From Acidobacteria bacterium RIFCSPLOWO2_12_FULL_54_10 (lineage in GTDB: Bacteria; Acidobacteriota; Terriglobia; 2-12-FULL-54-10): a stretch of DNA of 53,573 bases. A program made the translations under genes and the position numbers. The DNA lies in contig MEKX01000157.1 in assembly GCA_001767075.1 (NCBI GenBank), positions 1-53,573 of the forward strand, in the 5' to 3' direction. Numbering within the stretch: the first letter of the stretch is position 1; every line of letters begins with the position of its first letter. Positions 26,139-36,142 of this stretch are shown here, one piece after another. The notes under the pieces were generated by a model, which worked only from the letters and a program-made list of their open reading frames with translations, was not told the DNA's origin and searched no databases.

Positions 26139-28008
26139 AGTCTTTTGCCTTTCCGGATCCCGCCGCTACCGCCGGAATCGTAAAGAAGAATGTGGAACCT
26201 TCTCCGGGGTGGGATTCCACCCAGATCCGGCCGCCATGCCGCTCCACAATCTTCTTGCAGAGGGCTAGCCCGATGCCAGTGCCTGGATAAGCCATTCTAT
26301 CGTGAAGCCGCTGAAAAATCACGAAGATTCGTTCGCGGTGCTCGGGGCTGATGCCGATGCCATTATCGCTGATTGAGAAAATCCACTCCGTACTGACATG
26401 CCGGGCGGACAGGTGCACGCGTGGCGAGCGGGATCCGGTGAACTTAATGGCATTGGACACCAGGTTTTGGAACAATTGCGACATCTGTGAGCGGTCAGCG
26501 ATCACCGTGGGTAACGGATCGTGGGTTACCTCCGCCCCGCTCTCCTTCACCACCACATCCAAATTCTGCAGCACCTCTTTGAAGACAGCATCGCACTCAG
26601 TGGGAGAAAATTCTTCCGGATGCGTGCCGACCCGCGAATAGACCAGCAAGTCCGTGATGAGTTGCTTCATCCGCGTAGCGCCGTCTACCGCGAAGCCGAT
26701 GAATTCGTCCGCCTCGGCATCGAGCTTCCCCTGATAGCGGTCCGCCAGCAATTGCATGAAGGTCGTAACCATGCGCAGCGGCTCCTGTAAATCGTGCGAA
26801 GCCACGTAAGCGAACTGTTCCAGGTCGGCGTTAGAGCGCGCCAGCTCCGCCGCCTGTCTCTTTATCGCTTCTTCCGCCTGCTTGCGGTCGGTGAGATCGC
26901 GCGTAATTTTCGAAAAACCAGCCAGCTTGCCCTCCGGGTCGCGCAGGGCAGTCATAACTACATAAGCCCAGAAGCGCGAACCGTCCTTCCGAATCCGCCA
27001 GCCCTCATTCTGCAACCGGCCTTCTGCCGCAGCGGTCTCCAGTGCATGCTCAGGAAGGCGCTTTCCCATGTCCTCGGCGGGGTAAAACCGGGAGAAATGC
27101 TGGCCGATGATCTCCTCGGCGCGGTATCCTGTGATTCGTTCTGCTCCTTCATTCCAGGTCGTGACGTGTCCCGCTGGGTCAAGCGTAATGATGGCGTACT
27201 CCGCGACGCTCTCGACCAGGGAACGAAACCGCTCTTCGCTCTCGCGCAATTTCGCCGTGCGTTCCTGCACCCGCTGTTCGAGTTGATCGCGGGCCTGGCG
27301 CAACTCGGCGTCTCGCTGCTGGATGTCGGCCAGCATGTCGTTAAACGAGTTCGCCAGCAAACCCAGCTCGTCCTCGGAGAGCTTTTCCGCACGAATCGTA
27401 TAGTCGTGAGTCTGATAAACGGCCTCCGCCGCCCCCGCCAGCCGCATCAGGGGCTCGGTGATGAGCAGCCGCAGCCGGCCGGAAAGCACCACTGCCAGCA
27501 GCGTGGCAGTCAGCATGATGGCGATCACAAGGCCGGAGTAGAGCGTTCGCCGGGCGGCGAGCTCGCTCAGCTCATACTGGAAATAGAGCGTTCCCACCTT
27601 CCTGCCATCGAGGAGGATGGAGCGGAACAGATGCAGATTGTTGCCGTCGATTCGTGCGGAATCGGCCTCGATGGACCGGGGACAGGCGGAGGCCGTGCCG
27701 GCCCGGATGTAACGGGCGAAGATCATGGAGTCTGGAGTGTAGATGCAGGCCTGCACCAGAGCCGGGCGCGCGCGCAGGCTGGCCAGGGTCTCCTCGGCGT
27801 CGGCTGCGTTCTCGAACGACAGAGCAGCCGTGCTGTTGTCCGCCACGATCTGGGCCAGAGCGTCGAGGTCGCGACGAATATAGCCCTGGTACAGCACCGA
27901 GTCGGACACCACGATCGCAACCGCTGACATTAGGAGAGCCGCGCCGCTGGTCAGCAGGATGATGACCAGAAGCTTGCGTTTGATGGGTATGTCGTGGAGC
28001 AACCGCAT
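26092..28008 (-). CDS. CHASE8-HAMP-PAS histidine kinase
   Basis: A 638-residue inner-membrane sensor kinase. The order is: membrane segment (13-34); periplasmic CHASE8-like domain (about 38-150: LYQGYIRRDLDALAQIVADN, STAALSFENAADAEETLASL); second segment (155-178); HAMP (to about 232); coiled coil; PAS (about 255-375: WNEGAERITGYRAEEIIGQHF); HisKA of the phytochrome-like type (His in YVASHDLQEPLRMV); and HATPase with NLVSNAIKFT, DNGIGISPEH and GTGIGLALCKKI. CHASE8 is the sensor type of the YfiN cyclase, and a yfiR-like gene lies directly upstream in the operon, so YfiR probably binds this sensor. The output goes to the receiver gene that overlaps its end. Confidence 0.9.
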   Translation of the reverse strand: MRLLHDIPIKRKLLVIILLTSGAALLMSAVAIVVSDSVLYQGYIRRDLDALAQIVADNSTAALSFENAADAEETLASLRARPALVQACIYTPDSMIFARYIRAGTASACPRSIEADSARIDGNNLHLFRSILLDGRKVGTLYFQYELSELAARRTLYSGLVIAIMLTATLLAVVLSGRLRLLITEPLMRLAGAAEAVYQTHDYTIRAEKLSEDELGLLANSFNDMLADIQQRDAELRQARDQLEQRVQERTAKLRESEERFRSLVESVAEYAIITLDPAGHVTTWNEGAERITGYRAEEIIGQHFSRFYPAEDMGKRLPEHALETAAAEGRLQNEGWRIRKDGSRFWAYVVMTALRDPEGKLAGFSKITRDLTDRKQAEEAIKRQAAELARSNADLEQFAYVASHDLQEPLRMVTTFMQLLADRYQGKLDAEADEFIGFAVDGATRMKQLITDLLVYSRVGTHPEEFSPTECDAVFKEVLQNLDVVVKESGAEVTHDPLPTVIADRSQMSQLFQNLVSNAIKFTGSRSPRVHLSARHVSTEWIFSISDNGIGISPEHRERIFVIFQRLHDRMAYPGTGIGLALCKKIVERHGGRIWVESHPGEGSTFFFTIPAVAAGSGKAKDYESLHNRTAEGSPIR

Positions 28009-28046
28009 CGAAGTTGCGTGTCTCCGCTTGGTGTCGGCGCGGCTAT

Positions 28047-28694
28047 CTAGCGCGCCCCTCTTACTTCCTTGGCCACCCGCAGCAGCCTGGAACTCAGCTT
28101 CACGCTCGCGGCATCGGCCGCCGCCGCATTGATATAGAACCGGACTTTACCGTCTTCAATGAGGAACTCGATCATGCCGCCAACCCGCGTGAATCCGGGA
28201 AGCTCGCTCACCGTGAGGGTGCTGGAACCGCGCAGTGCGGCAAAGATCAGGTCCAGGCTTCCTTGCTCGGACCGGCTGATGAAAAGAACGTGGCAGCTCC
28301 GTGGATTCGCCTCCGGCACCAGCCGCCGCGCTCTGACCGCTCGGCCGTTCACACTTTCGCCTTGCACCGTCCTATCCAGAATGGCTCCGAAGGGGTCGTC
28401 GCCGATGACACAAATCGTGATGGGGGCATCCGGAGCGGCGAACGCCGCTGCCGGCCAATCCACAAATTTCGTGAAATTCAGCAGGAAGGCAGCCTTCACC
28501 TGGTACTCCAGCGACTGCGCCTGGAGCTCCGGCGTGAGTGGCCAAACCGCCAGCCCCAGCCACAACGCCAGCCAGGCTCCCACCCAGCGGCCAACCCAGC
28601 GGGAAGTTACACGCCTCCGCCTGCGCCGCAAAGAGGAGCCACCCATCGACTCAGCGTGCAGCGTGCCAGACGCGCTGTGCGTCAGAAGGTCCAT
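28047..28694 (-). CDS. YfiR family periplasmic protein (DUF4154)
   Basis: A 215-residue exported protein of the YfiR family. In Pseudomonas, YfiR is the periplasmic repressor of the CHASE8-containing cyclase YfiN. Visible are an Arg-rich N-region, a signal segment (WLALWLGLAVWPLTPELQAQ), YQVKAAFLLNFTKFVDWP, ITICVIGDDPFG, CHVLFISRSE, ALRGSSTLTVSELPGF and the end MIEFLIEDGKVRFYINAAAA. GGAAAGG lies before the ATG, which overlaps the TonB-receptor stop by 13 bases. Downstream is the CHASE8 kinase. A role as ligand-dependent regulator of that kinase is a strong inference from this arrangement. Confidence 0.9.
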   Translation of the reverse strand: MDLLTHSASGTLHAESMGGSSLRRRRRRVTSRWVGRWVGAWLALWLGLAVWPLTPELQAQSLEYQVKAAFLLNFTKFVDWPAAAFAAPDAPITICVIGDDPFGAILDRTVQGESVNGRAVRARRLVPEANPRSCHVLFISRSEQGSLDLIFAALRGSSTLTVSELPGFTRVGGMIEFLIEDGKVRFYINAAAADAASVKLSSRLLRVAKEVRGAR

Positions 28695-30634
28695 ACTACC
28701 TTTCCGTAGACTCCGCGCTGAATTTCTTCTTGGACTGCGGCGGGAAACTCGGCGTGCTGTTCTTCCGGCAGGTTCTGTCCAACAATGGAAAGCTCCAGAT
28801 TATTCAGGGGCCGCCAGCCGAGCCGAATATCGAACGTAGCGTAACCGGGCAGCCTCGCTGCCGTTACCGGCACCGGATTGGGCCGCCCGCTGATAGAGCG
28901 CAACCAGAAATCCAGCTCGACGCGATGCGGAAGATTCATGTTGGAGCGGAATGAGAAGCGGTGCTTCGGGTCGTTCGCCTCGGAGGTCCCTTCATTTATG
29001 GCGCGGCTGCCTTCCTTCCGTTCCAGGTGCAGGCTGACATAGGCGTAGGAGGCACGCAATTGCCACCAGGAACGCACTTGAACGACGCTCCCCAGCTCGC
29101 CCCCGAGTGTGTGTCCTTGCAAGCCGTTCCCCAATATTTGGGATTCGCCGGGCCTGGGGGCCTCCTCAATACTGCGAATATGATCATACTGATTGTAGTA
29201 GCCGCTTACGCTCACAGTGAAATTCTCATTGGTCAAGTAGCGGTAGCCGAATTCGTAGGCAATCAATTCCTCGGACTGCTGATCCGGGTTGCCAATAATC
29301 AGGATACCCGGAGCGTCCACCCGCAGGTCCGCATCCAGCCGCGTGGGGGTGCGAACGGCGCGCGATACTGCGCCCCAGAGCAGGTTCCGGACGCTCTGAT
29401 TCCAGGCCAGCCGCACCGTCGGTTGCACTTCCAACCCGGTATAGGAATTGGTTTCAAACTTGGAACCCAGAGTCAGTTCCAGGCGGTCGGGAAGCAGCGT
29501 GATCTCATCCTGTGCAAAGGCGCTGAACCAGTGCAGGGTCCGGTTTTCCGGTTCAAAAAACAGGATCGGGACTCGGCGAGTGTCGTCGGCGCTGGCGCGA
29601 TATCCTAAGCCCCAGACGACATTCTGCCGGCTTCCCACCAGCAAGCCATGCTGCAGTTCCACGTCGTAGCTGTTGCGCACCTCAAAAAGGGTGGGCGGGA
29701 TGCCGCGCGAGGTCCGGTCGTAGTAAGTCAGAACCTGGAGGTCAGAGCCGTTATCGAACCGGCGCGTCCAGCGGCCCAGCACATTTCCGCCGCGGGTATT
29801 GACGTCCTCCTGATTGAAACGCCCGGCGTTGCCGCGATAGAGATCGCCTTGCACCGTGAGGCGGTCCGAGTTGGCGAGAGTCCAATCGGTGCGGAATCCC
29901 AGGAAGCCTCGCTGCAGCGGGTCGTCGGCAGTGCTGCCGTCGCGCAGGGCGAGTGCTCCGAAGTAATCGTATTTAGAGTGGATGCGATAGTAGCCGCGGT
30001 CGCCCACTTTGCCGCCGTAACGGACACCCCCAAAAGCGGTCTCAGTGCCGCCCCCGGCAACGAGCAGCCCGCCCTGGGTCGTATTGGCCGTCTTGGTTAT
30101 GATGTTGATCACTCCATTGACGGCGTTGGCGCCCCACAAGGTGGCGCCGGGTCCGCGAATCACTTCAATGCGCTCGATATCTTCGAGCATGGTGCCCTGC
30201 ACATCCCAGAAGGTTCCCGCGAACAGCGGTGAATAGAGAATGCGGCCGTCCAGCAAGACCTGCATCTTGTTGGGAGAGCTGCTGTCGAAGCCGCGGGAGC
30301 TGATAGACCAGGAATTGCCGTTCGATCGGGCAACGTCCAGGCCGTTGGCCAGGCGCAGCGCATCGGCGATGGTGCGAACCCCGGATCGGCGAATATCTTC
30401 CTGGGTGATAACGGCGATGGCAGCCGCAGCCTGAGTCACCGGTTCCTCGCGTCTGCTGACCGATATCACTTCGATATTGGTGAGTTCCTCCAGGCTCAGC
30501 CTCTTGAGGGAGGACTCGTCGCTTTGTTGGGAGACCGGCGCTCCCGTCTGCGCCGGCAGCAGACTGGCGAACCACAGCAGGGTGACCACGGTTCCCTTAG
30601 CGATCTTGATACGCCGACAACGTTTACGAGTCAT
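28682..30634 (-). CDS. TonB-dependent outer-membrane receptor
   Basis: A 650-residue receptor. ATG 30634 has GGAGGG three bases upstream; the frame is open to 30712 without a ribosome site. It has a signal peptide (about 8-28), a short TonB-box region (RLSLEELTNIEVISVSRREE), a plug domain (QEDIRRSGVRTIADALR, VLLDGRILYSP, IERIEVIRGPGATLWGANAV, NGVINIITKTA) and a barrel ending RGVYGKVVWTF with terminal Phe. The LSLEELxNIEVxSVSRR start is common in receptors that are co-encoded with YfiR and sensor kinases. It opens the four-gene operon. The ligand is unknown. Confidence 0.92.
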   Translation of the reverse strand: MTRKRCRRIKIAKGTVVTLLWFASLLPAQTGAPVSQQSDESSLKRLSLEELTNIEVISVSRREEPVTQAAAAIAVITQEDIRRSGVRTIADALRLANGLDVARSNGNSWSISSRGFDSSSPNKMQVLLDGRILYSPLFAGTFWDVQGTMLEDIERIEVIRGPGATLWGANAVNGVINIITKTANTTQGGLLVAGGGTETAFGGVRYGGKVGDRGYYRIHSKYDYFGALALRDGSTADDPLQRGFLGFRTDWTLANSDRLTVQGDLYRGNAGRFNQEDVNTRGGNVLGRWTRRFDNGSDLQVLTYYDRTSRGIPPTLFEVRNSYDVELQHGLLVGSRQNVVWGLGYRASADDTRRVPILFFEPENRTLHWFSAFAQDEITLLPDRLELTLGSKFETNSYTGLEVQPTVRLAWNQSVRNLLWGAVSRAVRTPTRLDADLRVDAPGILIIGNPDQQSEELIAYEFGYRYLTNENFTVSVSGYYNQYDHIRSIEEAPRPGESQILGNGLQGHTLGGELGSVVQVRSWWQLRASYAYVSLHLERKEGSRAINEGTSEANDPKHRFSFRSNMNLPHRVELDFWLRSISGRPNPVPVTAARLPGYATFDIRLGWRPLNNLELSIVGQNLPEEQHAEFPAAVQEEIQRGVYGKVVWTF

Positions 30635-30775
30635 AAGCCCTCCGCAGGTTTTGCGCTGCAGGAAACTCTTTCTCAGTCGTTCTGTGATTGATGGACGAGG
30701 ACTCTGGCGCATCCACGATTCACAGCCCGCATTTATGAAGCTTCACGCCGTGCCTGAGCAAAAAAGGCAGAAGTG

Positions 30776-31177
30776 TTACTGAACGGTGGGGGCTGCGGGA
30801 GGACCACTGCACCGAAAGATGGCTCGAGCCAGCAAGTGCACGTCCACGCGCTCTTTGGCAATAAAGTCCTGTGCTCCCTGGCTCAGGGCCTGGACGGCCA
30901 TATCTCTGTCGGAAAGACCGGTAATAACGATGATGGGAACATGGGGAGCCTGGGCGCGGGTGCGAGCAAGGGTTTCCAGTCCCGCACTATCGGGAAGCCC
31001 GAGGTCCAGCAGCACCACATCAATACCGCCTTGCCGGAGCAGGTCCAGACCATCCGAGAGCATAGTCACGTGCCTGACAGTGAAATGCCCGTTGATGGTC
31101 GAGAGCATCCGCCGGATGAGACTGGCGTCGCCGGGGTTGTCCTCCACCAGCAAGACTGTGATCGGCTTGTCCGCCAT
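30776..31177 (-). CDS. Single-domain response regulator
   Basis: A 133-residue receiver with [18 protein letters not shown] (acidic pocket), [14 protein letters not shown] (phospho-Asp), IIVITGLSDRD (Thr) and DFIAKERV (Lys). It ends in a short Pro-rich tail with no output domain. It closely resembles the receiver fused to the C-terminus of the kinase at 31987-35166: [17 protein letters not shown](V/A)[10 protein letters not shown] and GAQ(D/G)FIAKE occur in both, so one probably arose by copying the other. It is separated by 141 bases from the TonB receptor start downstream and 337 from the next receiver upstream. Confidence 0.88.
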   Translation of the reverse strand: MADKPITVLLVEDNPGDASLIRRMLSTINGHFTVRHVTMLSDGLDLLRQGGIDVVLLDLGLPDSAGLETLARTRAQAPHVPIIVITGLSDRDMAVQALSQGAQDFIAKERVDVHLLARAIFRCSGPPAAPTVQ

Positions 31178-31514
31178 CGGCGCTCCTCGTTCAAAATCAG
31201 GGCCAAAATTCGAATCAGTCTACCATATAGCTTAGGCGGTGAGCACCCAATCTGGCCAGGGCCTCGCGAGCAACTCCAGGCGCCTGCGCCTCAAAGTTCC
31301 CCCTGCGGATATCGCGTCGGGACAGAAACGATCCGCATCAAGCCGCCTGGCGAAAACACACTTGAAATCATGCGATACATCTGTTGGCGACAGCATACCT
31401 AATACCAGGATGTACATGCAACCCAGCACAGTAGTCGGCTTCTCTCACCCCGGTCTGTCGGGTACCCAACATAGGAGGTTGCCGCTGGGGGGGCTCTGTT
31501 CGGCAATAGTTCTT
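31178..31514. other. Intergenic between two receiver genes
   Basis: 337 bases in which I see no gene, hairpin terminator or repeat. It must hold the promoter of the receiver at 30776-31177 on the minus strand. Confidence 0.35.
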
Positions 31515-31958
31515 TCAGGGCAGGTGCTGCAATGAAGGGGAGACGAAGCGCTTCCCCTGCAGAGCAGCGTCGATGGCGCTAGGAAGATCAGTTACCATGC
31601 GATGCTTCAGAACGTAGCCAGTGGCTCCGGCAGCCAATGCCGCATGCAGGAATTCCGGTTCCCAATTCATGGTCAGGATCACAATCCGAGTGGTGCAGTT
31701 CCTCTTTTTCAGCTCGGCCGTAGCCTCCAGCCCGTTCAGTCCGGGCATGCTGACATCAACCACGGCAACATCCGGTGATAGCCTCTCTGTCTCACTCACG
31801 AATGCAGTTCCATTTCTCACCGCGCCGACGACTTGATAGCGCTCCTTGCAGCGCTCCTGCAGGAACGCGGAGATTGCTGCCAGCACATATTCCTGATCTT
31901 CGGCCAAGAGAATCTGAGGCAATTGTTTCGCGTCACTTTTCAAGATCGAACCCTCCAT
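31515..31958 (-). CDS. NarL-type receiver without HTH
   Basis: A 147-residue receiver of the NarL/FixJ subgroup: QILLAEDQEYVLAAISAFL, AVVDVSMPGLNGLEATAEL (phospho-Asp), IVILTMNWEPE (Thr) and GATGYVLKHRM (Lys), ending GKRFVSPSLQHLP where the helix-turn-helix of NarL proteins would start. It therefore lacks the DNA-binding part. It lies 28 bases after the end of the large MASE1 kinase, probably in one transcript, and is a likely phosphate acceptor for it. Confidence 0.87.
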   Translation of the reverse strand: MEGSILKSDAKQLPQILLAEDQEYVLAAISAFLQERCKERYQVVGAVRNGTAFVSETERLSPDVAVVDVSMPGLNGLEATAELKKRNCTTRIVILTMNWEPEFLHAALAAGATGYVLKHRMVTDLPSAIDAALQGKRFVSPSLQHLP

Positions 31959-31986
31959 TTCGAAACCGTCCTGTCCACGTTGATAG

Positions 31987-34900
31987 TCACCAGCGTTCTA
32001 CTGGAACTTTGGCACGACCAATCTCCCGCAGGATGGCATTGGCCAGCCGTTGCGTGTTCATGTGTTCCTTAGCGATGAAGCCCTGTGCTCCCTGGTTCAT
32101 CGCCAGTACGGCCGTTTCTTTCTCAGGCAGGCCGCTAACGACGATGGTTGGCACATGCGGAGCCTGCGCACGGAGGCGGGCCAGCGTTTGCAGTCCGGAA
32201 CTGTCGGGAAGACCGAGGTCCAGCAAAACTGCATCGATCCCCCCTTGCTGCAGCCGCGCCAGGGCGTCGGAGAGCTTGGTCACGTGCGTGACACGGAACT
32301 GACTGTCAACCATGGGGAGCATCCGGCGAATGAGGCTGGCGTCGCCCGGGCTGTCCTCCACCAGAAGAAGATTTTTCGCAGGGATCCAAACTTCGATCCG
32401 GGTGCCTTGCGCCGGCGATGACTGAATGTGTAACGTCCCTTGTAGCAACCGTAACCGCTCCCGCATACTGACAAAGCCAAGGCCCGCCTTGCCATCCAGG
32501 GTTTTCGGATCAAAGCCGGTTCCGGCATCTTCGACGCTGAGAGCAATTCCCTCTGCGCCTGCCGACAGCTCCACCCGGGCCGAGCGAGCGCTGCTGTGCT
32601 TGGCAACGTTGTTTAGACTCTCTTCAGCGATGCGGAACAGGCACAGAGCGACATCGGATGGGAGTTGCCCCGCCATCGATTCGGGCGCGAATTCCACTTC
32701 AATGTGCCGCCGCTTGGTAAAATCCGTGACTAGGCTTTGCAGTGCGGGGACAAGTCCGAGCTGGTCGAGCATGGAGGAATGAAGGCGATGCGAGAGGTTG
32801 TGAATGTCCTGGGTAAGTTCATCGGCTTGTTGCCATAACTCATCCAGCCCCTTCTGCAAAGCCGCCGCGGTCATCGAATCCTCGGTGCGAAGCTGATCGA
32901 TCAGGATCGCCAGCAGCCCCACCCTCTGGCTCACGTGGTCGTGCAGCTCCCGTCCGATGCGGCTGCGCTCTTCTTCCTGCGCGCCAATGAGGCGGCCGGC
33001 CAGCTCCTGGAGCGCTTGCTCGGCGTGTTTGCGATCGCTGATGTCGCGGATGGCGCTGGTGATGAGGGGTCCGCTCTCGGTTTGCAAGGGACTGAGGCTG
33101 ATTTCCACCGGAACCTCACTGCCGTCCTTGCGCCGCCCATAAAGCTCCAGCCCCGCTCCCATGGGACGCGCGTGAGGGTTGGTGGAGAAACGCTGCCGAT
33201 GATCGGCGTGTTTGACGCGCAGAGACTCCGGCACGAGCATCTCAATGCGCTGGCCCTGCAACTCCTCACGCGCGTAGCCGAACAGCTTTTCCGTCTGGGC
33301 GTTCACCAGAACGATCTTTCCCTTCTGGTCTACAATCACCATGGCATCGGGCGCCGCCTCCAGCAGCTCCCGAAACTTCGCTTCACTGGCTTGCAGCGCC
33401 TCCTGGGCCCGCTTGCGGTCTCGGATGTCGCGAGCAATTTTGGAAGCGCCAACGATCCGCCCTCCGGAATCTCGAATGGGGGAGAGCCTCGAGGAGACAT
33501 CCACTGGCAAGCCATTTTTGGTGAGGCGAATCGTTTCATAGTGCTCGATTCGTTCGCCCCGCTCCATCCGCTTGAGCCAGGCCGCCTCTTCGCTCTGCAG
33601 GTCCGCAGGGATCAGAAGGGTAATTGGCTTGCCAACGACTTCCTGCGCGCTGTAACCAAAAAGCCGTTCAGCCCCCTGGTTCCAGCTCGTGATAATACCT
33701 TGGAGGTCTTTGGCGATAATTGCATCGTCGGAGGATTCCACGATGGCTGCCAGGTAGGTGCGGGATTGCTCGGCCTGGTGCTCCTCGGTGATGTCGCGGC
33801 AGACGCCGTGCAGCCCCACGAGGCGCCCGGTTGCGTCCAGGACTACCTCGCCGGTAGAGTCCAGGACTCGGACCTCCCCATCGGGACGGAGGATCCGTTC
33901 GCGCATCCGGAACGGCTGCCGGTCCCGCAAAGCCCGCTCGATCTCAGCACGCACCGCAGCCTGGTCGTCAGGATGCACGCAGGGGAGAAATGCTTCCAGC
34001 GTGCCCGAAAAGTCTGCCGGGGTTCGCCCATAGATCCGATAAAGCTCGTCAGACCACGTTACACGGTTCGTGATGACGTCCCACTGGAAGCTGCCCATGT
34101 GCGCGATCTGTTGCGCGCGCGCCAGCAACGCCTCGCTGCGGTGAAGTTCATTCTCCGCTCCTGCCAGTGCTTCTCCAGTAATCTCGACCCTTCCCTCCAA
34201 TTCGTGCCGGGCTATACGCAGTGCTGCCTCAACCTCCTTTTGCTCGGCAACGACCGCGGCCACAATTAATGTCATTACCCCAACGACTCCAATGAATCCC
34301 TGAACTACCAAAAGCGACCTATTGGGAGTCCCTGGGCCGACAAAATCATGACCATAAAGCAAACTTAAGATTGCGGCTCCGGACAACATAAGTACAGCCA
34401 TCGCCGCTCCCAATTTGCCAAAGCGGAAGGCAGCCCAAATTGTGAAGGGGAAGCATAGGTATTTTATCGGGCTCTCAATGCTTGTGAGCGGGCCAAGGGA
34501 GATCCAGGCGGCAAGAATTAACCCGCTGCTAAGGGCAATGGCTTCCAATACCTTGCGGCTATCCCACCGGGCCTGCGGAGCGACAAACCCAAGGACCAGC
34601 ACGGGGGTAACGACGAGGGCACCGATGGCGTCCCCGAGCCACCACGTCAGCCAGATCCGGCCGAAGTCTGCCCAGTCGGCAAACCCTGCCATTGAGAGAG
34701 TCGTGACACCAACTGTGGCGCTCACTGTGGTGCTGAGAATCGCCGCCAGGATCACAAAGCGAAAGATGGTTTGCGTTCGGTTGAAAACGTTCAACCCGCC
34801 CGCCAACCGGTTCACCAAGTAAGCTCCGGCCAGTCCTTCGGCGGTGTTTCCGATGGCAATACCGATGGAGGTTGCCACAGTGCCCGCCGTCGTTACATTC

Positions 34901-35166
34901 ACTATGAACGCGCTGATGAGAATGGCGGGCCAAACGCGATATCCGAACAGGAGGAACGCGGCCAGCGCGATGCCGGTGGGAGGCCATACTGGCGTCGCAC
35001 TGGGATTCACAAAAGCGAGTTGCAAGCTCAGCTTTGCGGCGGTGATATAGAGGAAGGCTAGCAGGCAGGAAATGGCCACATACCTAAGAGACGTTCGGTT
35101 CAGCTGCCAGTCTCGCACAAACTGCGGCGCTGCGACCGTCCCGGGTGCGGATTCATGGTCCATCAT
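31987..35166 (-). CDS. MASE1-PAS3 hybrid histidine kinase with C-terminal receiver
   Basis: A 1059-residue hybrid kinase. The order is: MASE1 membrane sensor (about 30-310, with [19 protein letters not shown] and [16 protein letters not shown]); three PAS domains (about 345-465, 470-590, 595-715; [19 protein letters not shown] and [17 protein letters not shown]); a HisKA_3 dimerisation domain with the His in [17 protein letters not shown]; a HATPase (about 830-925, [40 protein letters not shown]); and a receiver (about 930-1050). HisKA_3 kinases normally pair with NarL-type regulators, and one follows downstream. The receiver joins the ATPase domain with almost no linker ([19 protein letters not shown]), suggesting that a separate gene was fused. 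Confidence 0.9.
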   Translation of the reverse strand: MMDHESAPGTVAAPQFVRDWQLNRTSLRYVAISCLLAFLYITAAKLSLQLAFVNPSATPVWPPTGIALAAFLLFGYRVWPAILISAFIVNVTTAGTVATSIGIAIGNTAEGLAGAYLVNRLAGGLNVFNRTQTIFRFVILAAILSTTVSATVGVTTLSMAGFADWADFGRIWLTWWLGDAIGALVVTPVLVLGFVAPQARWDSRKVLEAIALSSGLILAAWISLGPLTSIESPIKYLCFPFTIWAAFRFGKLGAAMAVLMLSGAAILSLLYGHDFVGPGTPNRSLLVVQGFIGVVGVMTLIVAAVVAEQKEVEAALRIARHELEGRVEITGEALAGAENELHRSEALLARAQQIAHMGSFQWDVITNRVTWSDELYRIYGRTPADFSGTLEAFLPCVHPDDQAAVRAEIERALRDRQPFRMRERILRPDGEVRVLDSTGEVVLDATGRLVGLHGVCRDITEEHQAEQSRTYLAAIVESSDDAIIAKDLQGIITSWNQGAERLFGYSAQEVVGKPITLLIPADLQSEEAAWLKRMERGERIEHYETIRLTKNGLPVDVSSRLSPIRDSGGRIVGASKIARDIRDRKRAQEALQASEAKFRELLEAAPDAMVIVDQKGKIVLVNAQTEKLFGYAREELQGQRIEMLVPESLRVKHADHRQRFSTNPHARPMGAGLELYGRRKDGSEVPVEISLSPLQTESGPLITSAIRDISDRKHAEQALQELAGRLIGAQEEERSRIGRELHDHVSQRVGLLAILIDQLRTEDSMTAAALQKGLDELWQQADELTQDIHNLSHRLHSSMLDQLGLVPALQSLVTDFTKRRHIEVEFAPESMAGQLPSDVALCLFRIAEESLNNVAKHSSARSARVELSAGAEGIALSVEDAGTGFDPKTLDGKAGLGFVSMRERLRLLQGTLHIQSSPAQGTRIEVWIPAKNLLLVEDSPGDASLIRRMLPMVDSQFRVTHVTKLSDALARLQQGGIDAVLLDLGLPDSSGLQTLARLRAQAPHVPTIVVSGLPEKETAVLAMNQGAQGFIAKEHMNTQRLANAILREIGRAKVPVERW

Positions 35167-35542
35167 GGTATCCCGCTATTCATCCCCCCGCCACTTTACC
35201 TGCCTTGAGTAGCATTATACAGATTCGCGAGTTCGCCTGGTGGCTTGAGTTTAGGAGAGGCTATCAGTGGAGGGCGCCACACCATTATTGGGAGAAGTCC
35301 CGGAGGCCTCCGCCGCGCCTGCGGATATGCTGTGCGGTCCCCAGATCAGCCGCACCATCCCGCCATGTGAAGCGCAGCAGAAGGCTTCCGGAACTCTCCG
35401 AACTGGAAACGCCGGGAATGCAGTTCCCCCCGGAAACATTCCCTGTTTCCAAACTCTTCTGAAATCCAGTTCCGTCGGACCCGCCGCGAGCAGAACCTCG
35501 TCCGCGTCCAGTGATTCTGGAACACCCGGTGGTTACTTCCCT
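35167..35542. other. Intergenic with a short hairpin
   Basis: 376 bases between the CBS gene and the MASE1 kinase, both on the minus strand. A seven-base hairpin (GGAAACA 35432-35438, TGTTTCC 35444-35450) lies about 110 bases past the CBS stop region; no T-tract follows. No gene seen. Confidence 0.35.
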
Positions 35543-36013
35543 CTAGGCGGCGGCGACAGCACGCGACTCGGGCATAGTGTGTTCGCAAATCGCCTTTAAG
35601 GTATCCGCAACATCCGCGTAAGAGATATCCCCCTTGCGGTTGGCAGCGCGAACTGCCACGTCGTTGAGACTCAGAATGCCCTCCAGCGATCCCGATGAGC
35701 CCAGTACCGGCAGCCGCCGCACCTTCTCAGATTTCATAGTTTCCAGGGCTTCGTGGATATCATCCTCCGGGGCGCAAGCAAATAGCCTCCAGGCTACCAC
35801 TTCACCCGCTTCCACCTCCGAAGGGAGCCGGTTCCGTGTGCCGACCGCGATGCAGATGTCGCGATCCGTAATCATTCCGACTACCTTTCCCCCTTCGTCC
35901 ACTACGGGCAGGGTCCCACAGTTGGTGGTCCACAATAATTCGGCGGCCACTGCCAAGTTTGTATCAACCCGGCAGAACTTTGGCGCTGGAGTCATAATCT
36001 CTTTCACCTGCAT
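35543..36013 (-). CDS. CBS-pair protein
   Basis: A 156-residue protein made of two CBS domains, which bind adenosine nucleotides and act as energy or ligand sensors. The first: QVKEIMTPAPKFCRVDTNL, CGTLPVVDEGGKVVGMITDRDI. The second: RLFACAPEDDIHEALETM, VRRLPVLGSSGSLEGILSLNDVA. The tail is ADTLKAICEHTMPESRAVAAA. ATG 36013 has GGGGGATC upstream; a start at 36049 is less likely. No fused effector domain. The degenerate-receiver/zinc-ribbon pair lies 130 bases upstream on the same strand. Confidence 0.9.
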   Translation of the reverse strand: MQVKEIMTPAPKFCRVDTNLAVAAELLWTTNCGTLPVVDEGGKVVGMITDRDICIAVGTRNRLPSEVEAGEVVAWRLFACAPEDDIHEALETMKSEKVRRLPVLGSSGSLEGILSLNDVAVRAANRKGDISYADVADTLKAICEHTMPESRAVAAA

Positions 36014-36142
36014 TTCAGATCCCCCTTCTTCTTGCGTTCCTAATAACAAGAAGCGAAAATTAATAGGACAGTGTTTTTGGGCTTCTTCGGCTGCACCAGG
36101 ATGGCATGATCGGCAAGAGCTCGCCGGATGCCACCAAACTCC

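Noticed and set aside
26794-27927. 377-codon plus-strand frame inside the CHASE8 kinase gene
   Set aside because: Antisense shadow; no recognisable domain.
32935-34269. 444-codon plus-strand frame inside the MASE1 kinase gene
   Set aside because: Antisense shadow in GC-rich DNA; the minus-strand kinase has full domain support.
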